Below, piece after piece: positions 8,482 through 17,053 of a DNA stretch of 64,000 bases (position 1 is the first letter of the stretch; each line of letters starts with the position of its first letter). The stretch lies in the NCBI GenBank assembly GCA_020161015.1, contig JAIUOT010000002.1:1-64000 (forward strand), read 5' to 3'. Origin of the DNA: Actinomycetota bacterium (GTDB taxonomy: Bacteria > Actinomycetota > Actinomycetes > Propionibacteriales > Propionibacteriaceae). The notes beneath the pieces are model-generated. The model was not told where the DNA came from and searched no databases. It worked only from the letters and a program-made list of their open reading frames with translations. The position numbers and the translations under genes were made by a program.

Positions 8482-9252
8482 TCACCACAGGGTGTAGCCG
8501 CCGTCCACCACCAGGACGGATCCGGTGGCGAAGGTGGAGGCGTCGCTGGCCAGGTAGAGGGCCGCCGGGGCGATCTCGTCCGGGGTTGCGTATCGCTGCA
8601 TCGGGACCTCGTCGATCCAGTAGTGGCGGTACTCGGGCTTGTCGATGTCCGCGATCTCGGTCTTCACGTAGCCCGGCGCGATGGCGTTGACGCGCACCTG
8701 GTGGGGCGCCCACTCGGCGGCGAGGGAGCGGGTGAGATGGTGGACGGCCGCCTTGCTGATGCCGTAGGGCGCGTGCCACTGCGGGCGGTTGATGATGAGC
8801 CCGGACATCGAGCCGATGTTCACGATGGAGCCGCTGCGTCGGGCCACCATGTGCTGCCCGATCACCTGGCAGCACCGCCAGACGGCCTTCAGGTTGACGT
8901 CGAACAGCCGGTCCCACTCGTCCTCGGGAAGGGTGAGCGCGTCCGCGTGGAATCCGATGCCGGCGTTGTTCACCAGGACGTCGATCTGGCCGTGCTCGGC
9001 GACGACGGTCCGGGCGAGGTTCTCGACCGAGGCGCGGTCGCTGACGTCGGTGCGAACGGCGGTCGCCTCGCCCGGTCCCACGGCGCTCAGCAGGGTCACC
9101 GCCTGCTCGTTGCGAGCCTCATCACGGGCGGCAACGACGACCGTGGCGCCCGCTTCGACGAACGCGCGGGCGATGCCCAGGCCAATGCCGCGATTCGCGC
9201 CGGTGACCACAGCCACCTTGCCGTGCAGGGAGAACTGGTCGAGGACTGACAC
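8482..9252 (-). CDS. SDR oxidoreductase, probable polyol dehydrogenase
   Basis: 256 residues, a classical short-chain dehydrogenase. It has the NAD(P)-binding motif TGANRGIG near the N-terminus, NNAG, the catalytic YGISK and the C-terminal signature VLVVDGGYTLW. The GTG at 9252 is chosen because AAAGGAA lies about eight bases upstream; an ATG at 9288 would add 12 residues that look non-coding. It sits 41 bases below the ROK gene and 161 bases above the AraB-like kinase. In this context it probably oxidises a pentitol or other polyol to the ketose that the kinase phosphorylates. NAD versus NADP preference cannot be read with confidence. Confidence 0.8.
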   Translation of the reverse strand: MSVLDQFSLHGKVAVVTGANRGIGLGIARAFVEAGATVVVAARDEARNEQAVTLLSAVGPGEATAVRTDVSDRASVENLARTVVAEHGQIDVLVNNAGIGFHADALTLPEDEWDRLFDVNLKAVWRCCQVIGQHMVARRSGSIVNIGSMSGLIINRPQWHAPYGISKAAVHHLTRSLAAEWAPHQVRVNAIAPGYVKTEIADIDKPEYRHYWIDEVPMQRYATPDEIAPAALYLASDASTFATGSVLVVDGGYTLW

Positions 9253-9293
9253 GTGCGTGGTTCCTTTCGTAGGGTGGGGGACTCCCACGGCTT

Positions 9294-10490
9294 TCAGGCG
9301 ATGGCGGAAGCTGCCGGGCGAAGAGGCTCCTGCTCCAGCCAGGACGTCACGGCCAGTTGGGCTGCGCCGAGGACGGCGGCGTCGCTGCCCACGCGGGCGG
9401 GCACCAGGTGGAGCCGCCGGGTGGCCAGCGGGAGCACGCGGTCGTACACGACCTGCCGGACGCCGCTGAGCATGAGTCCCCCGGCGGCGGCGAGGGAGCC
9501 GCCGATGACGATCACTTCGGGGTTGAGCAGGCTGGTCGCGTAGGCGACCGCCTCACCGATCAGGCGCCCCCCCTCGCGGAGGGACTCGAGGACGTGGGGG
9601 TTTCCCGCCGTGGCGAGTCGCACGATGGTCTCCGTGTCGGTCGCGCCCTGGTCGCCGAGGTCCCGCACGATTGCCCACCCTGCGGTGAGCGCCTCCACGC
9701 AGCCGCGATTGCCGCACCGGCACAGCGGTTCGCCATGGCCGTCGAGCTGGATGTGCCCGATGTCACCCGCGGCGCCCTGCGCACCGTGGTACAGCGCCCC
9801 GTTGGTGAAGATCGCGCTGCCGATGCCAGTGCCGACCTTGACGTAGAACAGCGACTGGGTGTCCGGCCACATGCGGGTCTTCTCCGCCACGGCCATCGCG
9901 TTGACATCGTTCTCCACGAGGATCGGCACGCCCAGCCGTGCGCCCAGTCGGGCTCTGATGTCGAACCCGTCCCAGCCCTGGAGCACCGAGTACCCGGTGA
10001 CTCTTCCGGCGGCGAAGTCGACAGGAGCCGGCAACGCGAGGCCCACGCAGATGAGCTCGGGCCGCCCGGCACCCCGTTCCTCCAGCAGGTCCTCGACCGT
10101 CGCGGCGATGAAGTCCAGAATGGCCTCCGGCCCGGCATCCAGCTGCAGCGAGACCTCGCGGCGCGCAACCACGTCCGGATCGAGGGAGCACAGCACGATC
10201 TGGCTGTGTCGCTCGCCGATGTCGACAGCGGCGACGACGCCGTAGTCGCGATTCACCTCGAGGAGCCGAGCCGGACGACCACCGGACTGCTCGGCGTGCT
10301 GCGACTCCCGGACCAGTCCAGAGCCGAAGAGCCGCTCGAGCCTGGCCCCGAGCGCGGTTCTGGAAAGCCCGAACTCACGCTGGAGGCCTGCGCGCGTCGT
10401 GCGGGTCCGCCACAGGCGGGCAGCGAGCTGCAGGTCCTCGGGCTCCAGCGGGCCCGCCTGCATCGCCGGGCGCCCATCGGTCTGGGTCAT
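9294..10490 (-). CDS. ROK-family transcriptional repressor
   Basis: 398 residues. An N-terminal winged helix-turn-helix (about 20-65, RAGLQREFGLSRTALGARL) is joined to a ROK sugar-binding domain carrying VAAVDIGERHSQIVL, ENDVNAMAVAE and the zinc motif CRCGNRGCVE. The family (XylR/NagC/Mlc) represses sugar operons until ligand binds. It heads the minus-strand SDR/kinase operon and faces the importer operon across a 136-base gap that holds an inverted repeat. No ribosome-binding site precedes the ATG, and a -10 box ends six bases upstream, so the mRNA looks leaderless. Confidence 0.88.
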   Translation of the reverse strand: MTQTDGRPAMQAGPLEPEDLQLAARLWRTRTTRAGLQREFGLSRTALGARLERLFGSGLVRESQHAEQSGGRPARLLEVNRDYGVVAAVDIGERHSQIVLCSLDPDVVARREVSLQLDAGPEAILDFIAATVEDLLEERGAGRPELICVGLALPAPVDFAAGRVTGYSVLQGWDGFDIRARLGARLGVPILVENDVNAMAVAEKTRMWPDTQSLFYVKVGTGIGSAIFTNGALYHGAQGAAGDIGHIQLDGHGEPLCRCGNRGCVEALTAGWAIVRDLGDQGATDTETIVRLATAGNPHVLESLREGGRLIGEAVAYATSLLNPEVIVIGGSLAAAGGLMLSGVRQVVYDRVLPLATRRLHLVPARVGSDAAVLGAAQLAVTSWLEQEPLRPAASAIA

Positions 10491-10496
10491 GACGGC

Positions 10497-10525
10497 AGAC
10501 TAGACCGCTTCGTGTAGCGGATCAA
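10497..10525 (-). promoter_or_regulatory. Promoter of the ROK gene (leaderless)
   Basis: On the minus strand TTGATC (10520-10525) and TAGTCT (10497-10502) are separated by 17 bases. Six bases separate TAGTCT from the ATG at 10490, so transcription should begin at or next to the start codon. Confidence 0.55.
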
Positions 10526-10538
10526 CAGAAGTTACGAT

Positions 10539-10562
10539 CTTTTGCTTGACATCACGCAAAAG
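10539..10562. promoter_or_regulatory. Inverted repeat operator in the ROK/importer divergent region
   Basis: CTTTTGC at 10539-10545 is repeated in inverted orientation as GCAAAAG at 10556-10562. The ten-base spacer contains a TTGACA -35-like hexamer (10546-10551) reading toward the importer. A repressor bound here would cover the -35 of the importer promoter and lie just upstream of the ROK promoter, so both transcripts could be controlled. The matching -10 toward the importer is poor. Confidence 0.5.
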
Positions 10563-10626
10563 GGAGTGGAGGCTGGTGCAAAACCGAGCGAGAACGCACG
10601 GGCACTTCACTGGAGAGGTGGAACAC

Positions 10627-11664
10627 ATGAGCGGACGCAGGAGCCGCGCTGCGCTGCAGGTGATCGGGGCAGGGGTCACGCTGATGTCCCTGAGCCTGAC
10701 GGCCTGCGCAACAGGGACGAGCACGCCGGCCGCGAGCGGCGGCGGGAGCGCGCCGTCCGAGAAGATGCTGATCGGCATCGTGGAACAACAGCTGGGCAAT
10801 CCGTTCTTCGGAGCGATCCAGGACGCCGCGAAGGCGAAGGCCGAAGCGGCCGGTGCCCAGGTCATCACGGCCAACTCGAAGACCGCAGGGGACTCCGAGA
10901 CGCAGGTGACGGCGATCCAGGACATGATCAACCGGAAGGTGAAGGGGATCGTCGTCGACCCGGCCAACGCGACCGCCCTCGTCCCGGTGATCAAGCAGGC
11001 CCGGGACGCGGGCATCCTCGTCATCGCGGTCAACACCGAGACCGATCCGGCCGACGCCGTCGACGCCACGTTCGAGACGGACAACCTCGAGGCCGGCCGG
11101 TTGACCGGTGCGTGGGCCAAGGCCGCGCTGGGTGACAAGGCACCCAAGGTGGCGCTGCTTGACTACGATCTGACCGACAAGACGTCCAAGGCCCGTCACG
11201 ACGGGTTCCTCAAGGGCATGGGGCTCACCGAACAGTCGCCCGAGGTGGTGGCTGAGAAGGAGACCAGTGCCAGCGTCGACGGAGGCCAGGCCGCGATGGA
11301 GAACATGCTGCAGGCGCACAAGGACATCAACGTCGTGTACTCCATCAACGAGCCGATGGCTCAGGGTGCCTACGCCGCGGCCAAGGCCCAGGGGCTCGAA
11401 TCGGGCATCCTCTTCACCGGTATCGACGGCAGTTGCTCCGGCGTGCAGGCTGTCAAGGACGGGCAGATCGGCGCCACCGTCGCGCAGTTCCCGACCCTGA
11501 TGGGCGAGAAGGCCGTGGAGGCCATCCTCCAGTACGCGAAGGACGGCACCAAGCCGAGCGGGATCATCAACTCCGGCACCGTCCTGATCACCGACAAGCC
11601 GGCCGCCGGGCTGGACTCGAAGGACACCGCGTGGGGCCTGCAGAACTGCTGGGGCACCAAGTGA
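10627..11664 (+). CDS. Sugar ABC transporter substrate-binding lipoprotein
   Basis: 345 residues with a lipoprotein signal ending in SLTAC and a Ser/Gly-rich linker, then a periplasmic-binding-protein type I fold (MLIGIVEQQLGNPFFGAIQDAAKAKA, IVVDPANATALVPVI, TGIDGS). The ATG at 10627 follows a GAGAGGTGG and gives the proper signal peptide; an in-frame ATG at 10546 would lie on the operator. It is the first gene of an SBP-permease-ATPase operon, the FrcB-FrcC-FrcA order of fructose-type importers. The ligand should be a sugar or polyol used by the divergent SDR/kinase pair. Confidence 0.87.
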   Translation: MSGRRSRAALQVIGAGVTLMSLSLTACATGTSTPAASGGGSAPSEKMLIGIVEQQLGNPFFGAIQDAAKAKAEAAGAQVITANSKTAGDSETQVTAIQDMINRKVKGIVVDPANATALVPVIKQARDAGILVIAVNTETDPADAVDATFETDNLEAGRLTGAWAKAALGDKAPKVALLDYDLTDKTSKARHDGFLKGMGLTEQSPEVVAEKETSASVDGGQAAMENMLQAHKDINVVYSINEPMAQGAYAAAKAQGLESGILFTGIDGSCSGVQAVKDGQIGATVAQFPTLMGEKAVEAILQYAKDGTKPSGIINSGTVLITDKPAAGLDSKDTAWGLQNCWGTK

Positions 11665-12677
11665 CCGACGCCCCGGTGGGTGCGAACCTCGACACCGAGG
11701 TTCGCCCTACCGGGGTGCACCGGATCCGGGGGTTCCTGGTCGATGCCACGCGCGGGGGCGTCCTCGGCCCGCTCGTCGCCCTCCTGTTCGCGTCGGTGGT
11801 CTTCTCCGCGCTCACCGACACGTTCCTGACCCCCAGCAACATCTCGCTGATCCTCACCCAGTCCATCGTGATCGGGATGCTGGCGCTGGGCCAGACGATG
11901 ATCATCCTCACCAGCGGCATCGACCTCGCCAATGCCGCGATCATGGTCCTCGCCTCGGTGGTCATCGCCAAGGTCGTGAAGGTTTCGGACAACGCGTTTG
12001 TGGCCCTGCTCATCGGCCTCGCGGTCGCCCTCGCGCTGTCCGCGATCTCCGGCCTGCTCGTCAGCCAGATGAACCTTCCCCCGTTCATCGTCACCCTCGG
12101 CATGTTGACGGTCGTCACCGCTGCGGCACGGCTGTACACCGGTTCCAGCAGCATTCCCGTCCAGAACGACCTGATCGCCTGGCTGGGCACCCCGGTTCCC
12201 ATCGCCGGTTTCCGCTTCACCATCGGGGTGTTCGTCTGGTTCGCGGCGTACGCCCTTGCCTGGTACGCCCTCACCCAGACCGGGTGGGGCACGCACGTGC
12301 TCGCGGTCGGCGACGACCCCGAGGCGGCGCGTCTCGCCGGCATCAAGACCCGGCGCGTCCTGCTCAGCGTCTACCTGGTGGCGGGCCTGTGCTACGCCGC
12401 CGCGGCGTGGCAGGCCCTGGGTCGCATTCCGAACGCCGACCCGAGCGGGTACGCCAGCGGGAACCTGGACAGCATCACCGCGGTCGTGATCGGCGGCACC
12501 TCCCTCTTCGGTGGTCGGGGTGGCGTCATCGGGACGCTGATCGGAACGCTGATCGTCACGGTGCTCCGCAACGGCCTCACCCAGGCCGGGATCGACTCGC
12601 TCTACCAGGACATCGCGACCGGCGTCCTCGTCGTCGCGGCCGTCCTGATCGACCAGATCACCAGGCGGGCCCGATGA
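11661..12677 (+). CDS. Sugar ABC transporter permease (RbsC/FrcC family)
   Basis: 338 residues with about eight to ten membrane segments and the family signature LALGQTMIILTSGIDLANAAIM. The GTG at 11661 overlaps the stop of the binding-protein gene (GTGA), so translation is coupled. This replaces a longer frame opening inside the preceding gene. The C-terminal VIGGTSLFGGRGGVIGTLIGTL is the typical RbsC cytoplasmic-loop region. A single permease implies a homodimer in the complex. Confidence 0.88.
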   Translation: MTDAPVGANLDTEVRPTGVHRIRGFLVDATRGGVLGPLVALLFASVVFSALTDTFLTPSNISLILTQSIVIGMLALGQTMIILTSGIDLANAAIMVLASVVIAKVVKVSDNAFVALLIGLAVALALSAISGLLVSQMNLPPFIVTLGMLTVVTAAARLYTGSSSIPVQNDLIAWLGTPVPIAGFRFTIGVFVWFAAYALAWYALTQTGWGTHVLAVGDDPEAARLAGIKTRRVLLSVYLVAGLCYAAAAWQALGRIPNADPSGYASGNLDSITAVVIGGTSLFGGRGGVIGTLIGTLIVTVLRNGLTQAGIDSLYQDIATGVLVVAAVLIDQITRRAR

Positions 12678-13477
12678 CGGCACCAGTCCTGTCCGCGCAC
12701 CGGCTCTTCAAGCACTTCGGGGCGGTCACCGCCCTCGACGGCGCCGACTTCGAGGTCTGCGAGGGCGAGGTGATGGCCGTGGTCGGCGACAACGGAGCAG
12801 GGAAGTCGACCCTCATCAAGGCCCTCACCGGAGCACTCGTCCCCGATTCGGGCCAGATCCTCCTCGACGGGGAGCGCGTGCGCTTCCACTCACCCATCGA
12901 CGCTCGCCGGCACGGCATCGAGACCGTTTACCAGACCCTAGCGGTCGCCCCGGCGCTGGACATCAGCGCCAACATGTTCCTCGGTCGCGAACAGAGACGC
13001 CCGGGCGTGCTCGGCTCGTTCTTCCGGCTGCTCGACAAGCCCGCGATGCGCACGCGCGCCGCGGCGACGCTCCGCGAGCTCGGGATCACCACCGCGAGGT
13101 CAGTGCGCCAGCAGGTCGAGACCCTCTCCGGTGGCCAGCGGCAGGCCGTGGCTGTCGCCAGGGCGGCCGCCTGGGGCAGCAAGGTCGTCGTGCTCGACGA
13201 GCCGACGGCGGCCCTGGGTGTGCGTGAGGCGGGCCAGGTCCTCGAGTTGGTCCGCCGCATCAGGGACCGTGGAGTAGCCGTGATCCTGATCAGCCACAAC
13301 ATGCCCCAGGTCTTCGAGGTCGCCGACCGGATCCACATCCACCGGCTCGGTCAGCGCGTCGCGCTCGTCAGGCCCACCGATGTCAGCATGACGGACGTCG
13401 TCGCGATCATGACCGGTGCAAGGGCCGGCAACGAAGGTGTCGCCGATGCGGACCTTCCGCACGGCGACGGGGCCTGA
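12674..13477 (+). CDS. Sugar ABC transporter ATPase, single domain (FrcA-like)
   Basis: 267 residues with one nucleotide-binding domain: Walker A GDNGAGKST, signature LSGGQRQAVAVARA, Walker B VVVLDEPTAAL and the H-loop ISHN. Most RbsA-type ATPases are tandem duplications of about 500 residues; this one has a single domain, as in FrcA, and should work as a homodimer. The ATG overlaps the permease stop (ATGA). The gene ends the operon; a short downstream gap leads to a convergent GNAT gene. Confidence 0.88.
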   Translation: MTAPVLSAHRLFKHFGAVTALDGADFEVCEGEVMAVVGDNGAGKSTLIKALTGALVPDSGQILLDGERVRFHSPIDARRHGIETVYQTLAVAPALDISANMFLGREQRRPGVLGSFFRLLDKPAMRTRAAATLRELGITTARSVRQQVETLSGGQRQAVAVARAAAWGSKVVVLDEPTAALGVREAGQVLELVRRIRDRGVAVILISHNMPQVFEVADRIHIHRLGQRVALVRPTDVSMTDVVAIMTGARAGNEGVADADLPHGDGA

Positions 13478-13508
13478 CCCGTCGTCAGGCGCCCCCGATC
13501 CCACGCCG

Positions 13509-14042
13509 TCAGCGAGGCAGGTCGGCGCAGAAGAGCTGACCGGAGGCGGTGAACGCCACCCCCGGCACTTCGACGTCGCTCGCGACGAGCCGGAAGCCGA
13601 ACCCGGTGTGCAGGTCGATCGAGGCCCGGTTGGCGCTGCTCACGAAGTACCAGGCACGGTCCGTCCGCTCCCCGAGCCAGCCCAGCCGGGCCTTGGTCAG
13701 CTCCCGTCCGACGCCGTGTCGCCGGCACCGGGGATCGACAACGAGCCCGAGGAGGAACCACCCGTCGGGAATCGTCGAGCCGGGTGAGAGCGCGCTCGAG
13801 GCGAACCACCCGGCCGTTGCGTAGCCGGCCACCCCACCGTCGATCACGGCCACGAATGTCCTGCGGTCCGCGCTGTGCAGGCTGCGCTCGAAGGAGGCCC
13901 GCCAGGCCGCCTGCTCCCCGCCGTCGCGCTGGACGGCTAGGGCGACGCATGCCTCGACGTCCCATTCGGCCAGCTCCCGCACGACCACCGGGACACGCGT
14001 GCCGCGGTCGTCGGGACGGTAGTCGGCGAACAGCGAGGCCAT
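13509..14042 (-). CDS. GNAT-family N-acetyltransferase
   Basis: 177 residues. The acetyl-CoA binding core is visible as LLGLVVDPRCRRHGVGRELTKARLGWL (motif A, R/Q-x-x-G-x-G/A form RRHGVG), followed by an aromatic-rich C-terminal strand region. The substrate is unknown. The ATG at 14042 has no ribosome-binding site, but a TACGCT box (14049-14054) ends six bases upstream, consistent with a leaderless mRNA. A much longer in-frame extension upstream crosses two plus-strand genes and is not credible. Confidence 0.82.
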   Translation of the reverse strand: MASLFADYRPDDRGTRVPVVVRELAEWDVEACVALAVQRDGGEQAAWRASFERSLHSADRRTFVAVIDGGVAGYATAGWFASSALSPGSTIPDGWFLLGLVVDPRCRRHGVGRELTKARLGWLGERTDRAWYFVSSANRASIDLHTGFGFRLVASDVEVPGVAFTASGQLFCADLPR

Positions 14043-14143
14043 CGGCCCAGCGTAGATCGGGACGCCCCGCCCGGGCGGCCGAGCCGCTTCGCCCGTCCGC
14101 CGGAGGGGTAAGGGAAGAGCCAACAGTCGAGAAGGGACGAGCC

Positions 14144-14374
14144 ATGAGCGAGAAGTCCGAGGTGCAGAACCTGTCCGGGCCGACGGTGGCCACCGAGCCT
14201 CTGGACGCCGGGCCGCCCGCGGCGGACGCCAAGCAGGTGCAGCAGGGGGAGCCGAAGGAGTACCCGCAGGATGCCGACGACGACACCCCCGCACCCCGCC
14301 GGGTTCCGACCGCGGGACCGCCTCGTCCTGACCATTCCGGCCCCCGGCACGCGGGCACGCCGGCCGGTGTTTGA
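14144..14374 (+). CDS. Small disordered hydrophilic protein
   Basis: 76 residues, rich in Pro, Asp, Gln and Ala with no hydrophobic core, so probably intrinsically disordered. The ATG at 14144 follows GAAGGGA at good spacing. It ends seven bases before the methyltransferase start and may be cotranscribed with it. No family recognised. Confidence 0.5.
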   Translation: MSEKSEVQNLSGPTVATEPLDAGPPAADAKQVQQGEPKEYPQDADDDTPAPRRVPTAGPPRPDHSGPRHAGTPAGV

Positions 14375-14381
14375 TTGACCC

Positions 14382-15275
14382 ATGGCGCGGTCCCGGGGGG
14401 TGAGTCGGACGGCGAGCGGCGCCGCCCTGTGCCGGCTCGTCGAGCAGCAGCAGCCGCCCGGCCTGCGCCAGCTCGACGATCCGGTGGTGGCGACGGTCCT
14501 CGACCCGATCCTCGTGATGGTGTCGGGCGTCGAGGCGATGCAGCGCGCGTTCCTCGACTCGCTGCCCGCGGGCACCTGCGGGGGCGTGGTGATGCGGACC
14601 CGCTACATCGATGACGTCGTCACCGCCTGGGCGGAGAGCGGTCGGACGCAGGTGGTCATCCTGGGTGCCGGGCTGGACACCCGCGCCCACCGGCTGCCCT
14701 GCCTCGCCCGGTGCACGGTCTTCGAGGCGGACCTCCCCGAGATCCAACGGGAGAAGCGGAGCAGGTTGCGCGCCGTGCCGGCCCGCGCGGAGGAGGTGCG
14801 CTACGTCGGCATCGACTTCGAGACGCAGCCACTCCCGGACGCGCTCGCCGCGGCGGGGTTCGATGCCGGTCTGCCGGCGCTGTTCGTCTGGGAGGGAGTC
14901 ACCCAGTACCTCAGCGAACCCGCGGTGCGCTCGACCATGGCCTTCGTCGCCGGATGCGCGCCGGGCAGCATGCTGGTGTTCACCTACGTCCTGCCGTCCC
15001 TTGTCGGGAACGGCGCGTACCAGGGCTGGTCGGATCCGTTCACGCAGCAGCTCGCCGCCACAGAGCCGTGGATCTTCGGGATCGAGCCCACCGACCTCGA
15101 GGCCTTCCTCACCACGTCCGGCTTGGCGCTCATCGACCACGTGGGCGTGCCGGAGTACCGGTCCCGCTACCTCGATCCGGCGGGACGGCGACTCGAGGTG
15201 AACCCCGGCGAGCGCGTCGCCCTGGCCGGCGTCCGGGCGGAGCGGCACCCGCCGTCCGGCGACGCCCCGTCCTGA
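14382..15275 (+). CDS. SAM-dependent methyltransferase, TIGR00027/LCMT type
   Basis: 297 residues of the leucine-carboxyl-methyltransferase-like superfamily common in actinobacteria. RTRYIDDVV, the SAM-binding VVILGAGLDTRAHRL, the acidic FEADLPE and EGVTQYL are all in the family order. Members methylate small molecules or protein carboxyl groups; the substrate here is not predictable. The ATG at 14382 has no strong ribosome-binding site. The flanking genes give no functional hint. Confidence 0.82.
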   Translation: MARSRGVSRTASGAALCRLVEQQQPPGLRQLDDPVVATVLDPILVMVSGVEAMQRAFLDSLPAGTCGGVVMRTRYIDDVVTAWAESGRTQVVILGAGLDTRAHRLPCLARCTVFEADLPEIQREKRSRLRAVPARAEEVRYVGIDFETQPLPDALAAAGFDAGLPALFVWEGVTQYLSEPAVRSTMAFVAGCAPGSMLVFTYVLPSLVGNGAYQGWSDPFTQQLAATEPWIFGIEPTDLEAFLTTSGLALIDHVGVPEYRSRYLDPAGRRLEVNPGERVALAGVRAERHPPSGDAPS

Positions 15276-15322
15276 CGCATCGGCCGTTCAGCGGACCCAC
15301 TCCTGACCGTGGCCCGGTTCGT

Positions 15323-16003
15323 TCACTCCCCGAGGTCCCCGACGAGCGGGGCGCCGTGCAGGGCCACCGTCCGCTGCGCGGCGGCGAGGGCCACGTCGAA
15401 GCCGACGTCGGGGTTCTTCACCAGCCTCTCGGTGGCCACCGCGTGCGCGCGGGCCCGCGTGCTGCCGTGGGCCTTGCCCCGCTCGATCACCGGGGTGGCC
15501 GCGGCCCCGAGCGCCGCGAGCGCGCGGCTCAGGCTGCGCTGGGTGGCGTGGTCGCCGCGACCGAACTGGGTCGCGAGCACCTCGGCCAGCGCCGCCGCCT
15601 CGTGCGCCGGCACGAGGGCCGCAGCAGCGCGCCACGCCGTCCGGGCCACGTCGTCCTCGGCATCGAGCAGCAGCTCTGTGGTGATCGCGGGCCACCCGCG
15701 CGGGTCGCCGAGCTTGGACAGCGTGTGCAGCCCCTGCGCCCGGGCCTGCGGGAAGGGCGAACGCAGCTCCGGCAGCACCCGCTCGAGCGTGCGCGTCCGG
15801 TCGTGCTGGATGAGCGCCCAGGTGAGCATGTCGCGCACGAAGAAGTCCGGCTCGACGGCGAACCTCTCCACGAGCGGGTCGATGTAGGCGTCGTGGGGAC
15901 GCAGCCCCGCCGCCATCGCCGTCTGCAGGCGCGCGGACGCCGGCTCGGCCTCCAAAGCCAGCCGCAGCCTCTCGACGATCACTCCGACACCGTCCTGGGT
16001 CAT
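15323..16003 (-). CDS. HEAT-repeat protein
   Basis: 226 residues made of repeated alpha-helical pairs (for example LRSPFPQARAQGLHTLSKLGD, DVARTAWRAAAALVP, TQRSLSRALAALG), the pattern of HEAT/PBS repeats, which act as binding scaffolds. The ATG at 16003 has a strong GGAGGT eight bases upstream. An in-frame ATG at 16108 would extend the protein through the promoter dyad and is rejected. Its own MerR-type promoter (see 16024-16054) separates it from the agmatine genes upstream. No MerR gene is in the window. Confidence 0.75.
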   Translation of the reverse strand: MTQDGVGVIVERLRLALEAEPASARLQTAMAAGLRPHDAYIDPLVERFAVEPDFFVRDMLTWALIQHDRTRTLERVLPELRSPFPQARAQGLHTLSKLGDPRGWPAITTELLLDAEDDVARTAWRAAAALVPAHEAAALAEVLATQFGRGDHATQRSLSRALAALGAAATPVIERGKAHGSTRARAHAVATERLVKNPDVGFDVALAAAQRTVALHGAPLVGDLGE

Positions 16004-16023
16004 CTCAACCACCTCCGAGGTCC

Positions 16024-16054
16024 AGTGGAAACCTTGCCGCAGGGTGAAGGTCAA
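16024..16054 (-). promoter_or_regulatory. MerR-type promoter with 19-bp spacer
   Basis: Minus-strand TTGACC (16049-16054) and TCCACT (16024-16029) are 19 bases apart. The spacer is filled by the dyad ACCTTGCC-N5-GTGAAGGT (16031-16051). Over-long spacers with a dyad between -35 and -10 are the hallmark of MerR-family activated promoters. The -10 match is weak, as expected for activator dependence. Confidence 0.6.
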
Positions 16055-16129
16055 GGAAACGTCGGCTCGGGTGTGACGTTTGCCACCGAACACGGGGGAG
16101 AACGTCACGTGCTGAGCGCGAGCGGCGAC

Positions 16130-17053
16130 TCAGGTGAGGCTGGCGTAGGTGTCCGGACGCCGCGTGGCCAGGAACGGGAACAGCGTGAGCCAGTCGTCGC
16201 GCTGGGCCAGGTCGAGGGACGCCACCAGCGCGGCGTCGCCGTCGCGGGGGGCCCGCACCAGCACCCGTCCGTACGGGTCGCAGATGAAGGACGAGCCGTA
16301 GAAGCGCACCCGCCCCTCGTCGCCCCAGCGGTTCGGCACGACCATGAAGAGCCCGTTGGCGATCCCGTTGCCGACGATGACCTGGCGCCACAGCGGCTCC
16401 GTGTCGAAGCCGGGGTGGTCCGGCTCGGAGCCGATCGCGGTGGGGTAGGCGAGCACCTCCGCGCCGGCGAGGCTGTAGGCACGGGCGACCTCGGGGAACC
16501 ACTCGTCCCAGCAGGTCGGCAGCCCGATGCGGGGACGCGCCGGGAGCGGGAGCGCGGTCACCGGGTACGGGTCGTCGGCGGGCCCGGGGCGAAAGTACCG
16601 GTCCTCGTGGTAGCCGGCGGTGACCGGGATGTGCAGCTTGCGCGTGCGGGCCAGGATCCCTCCGTCCGGGCCCACCACGATCGCGGTGTTGAAGCCCAGC
16701 CCGTCCGGGCCGTCCGCGCGCTCGTAGAGCGAGGCGTGCACCCAGATCCCGTGCTCCCGGGCCGCCGTCGCGGCAAGGGTGGCCGTCGGGCCCGTCGCGA
16801 GGTCCTCCGCCAGATCGGCGGGGCGGCCGGTGGGCAGCGTGTCCGCCGGGTAGCGCGACAGCGTCAACTCCGGCAGGAACACGACCTCGGCGCCCGCTGC
16901 GGCGGCCGAGGCGATCCCGTCGGCCAGCACCGCGGCGTGCTCGGCCGCGTCCGCGTGCCAGCGCGTCTGCACCAGTCCCACCACGAGCGGCGGACGGTCG
17001 CCCGCCCGCACGCGGGCGGGGGAGTCCAGCACGTCGGCGACCAGCGTTCTCAT
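16130..17053 (-). CDS. aguB: N-carbamoylputrescine amidase
   Basis: 307 residues of the nitrilase superfamily. The Glu-Lys-Cys catalytic triad is visible in FLPELTLSRYP, RKLHIPVTAGYHEDRYF and GLPTCWDEWFPE. The FRPG/YHEDRYF and PTAIGSEP stretches are typical of AguB. It hydrolyses N-carbamoylputrescine to putrescine, CO2 and ammonia. The ATG at 17053 has AGGAGG at ideal spacing and overlaps the stop of aguA (ATGA), so the two genes are translationally coupled and complete a two-step agmatine-to-putrescine route. Slightly longer than the common 290 residues, owing to an N-terminal extension. Confidence 0.88.
   Translation of the reverse strand: MRTLVADVLDSPARVRAGDRPPLVVGLVQTRWHADAAEHAAVLADGIASAAAAGAEVVFLPELTLSRYPADTLPTGRPADLAEDLATGPTATLAATAAREHGIWVHASLYERADGPDGLGFNTAIVVGPDGGILARTRKLHIPVTAGYHEDRYFRPGPADDPYPVTALPLPARPRIGLPTCWDEWFPEVARAYSLAGAEVLAYPTAIGSEPDHPGFDTEPLWRQVIVGNGIANGLFMVVPNRWGDEGRVRFYGSSFICDPYGRVLVRAPRDGDAALVASLDLAQRDDWLTLFPFLATRRPDTYASLT

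Noticed and set aside
13509-15248. A 579-codon minus-strand frame including the GNAT gene
   Set aside because: Only the last 177 codons match a protein family; the upstream part crosses two plus-strand genes and has shadow-like composition.
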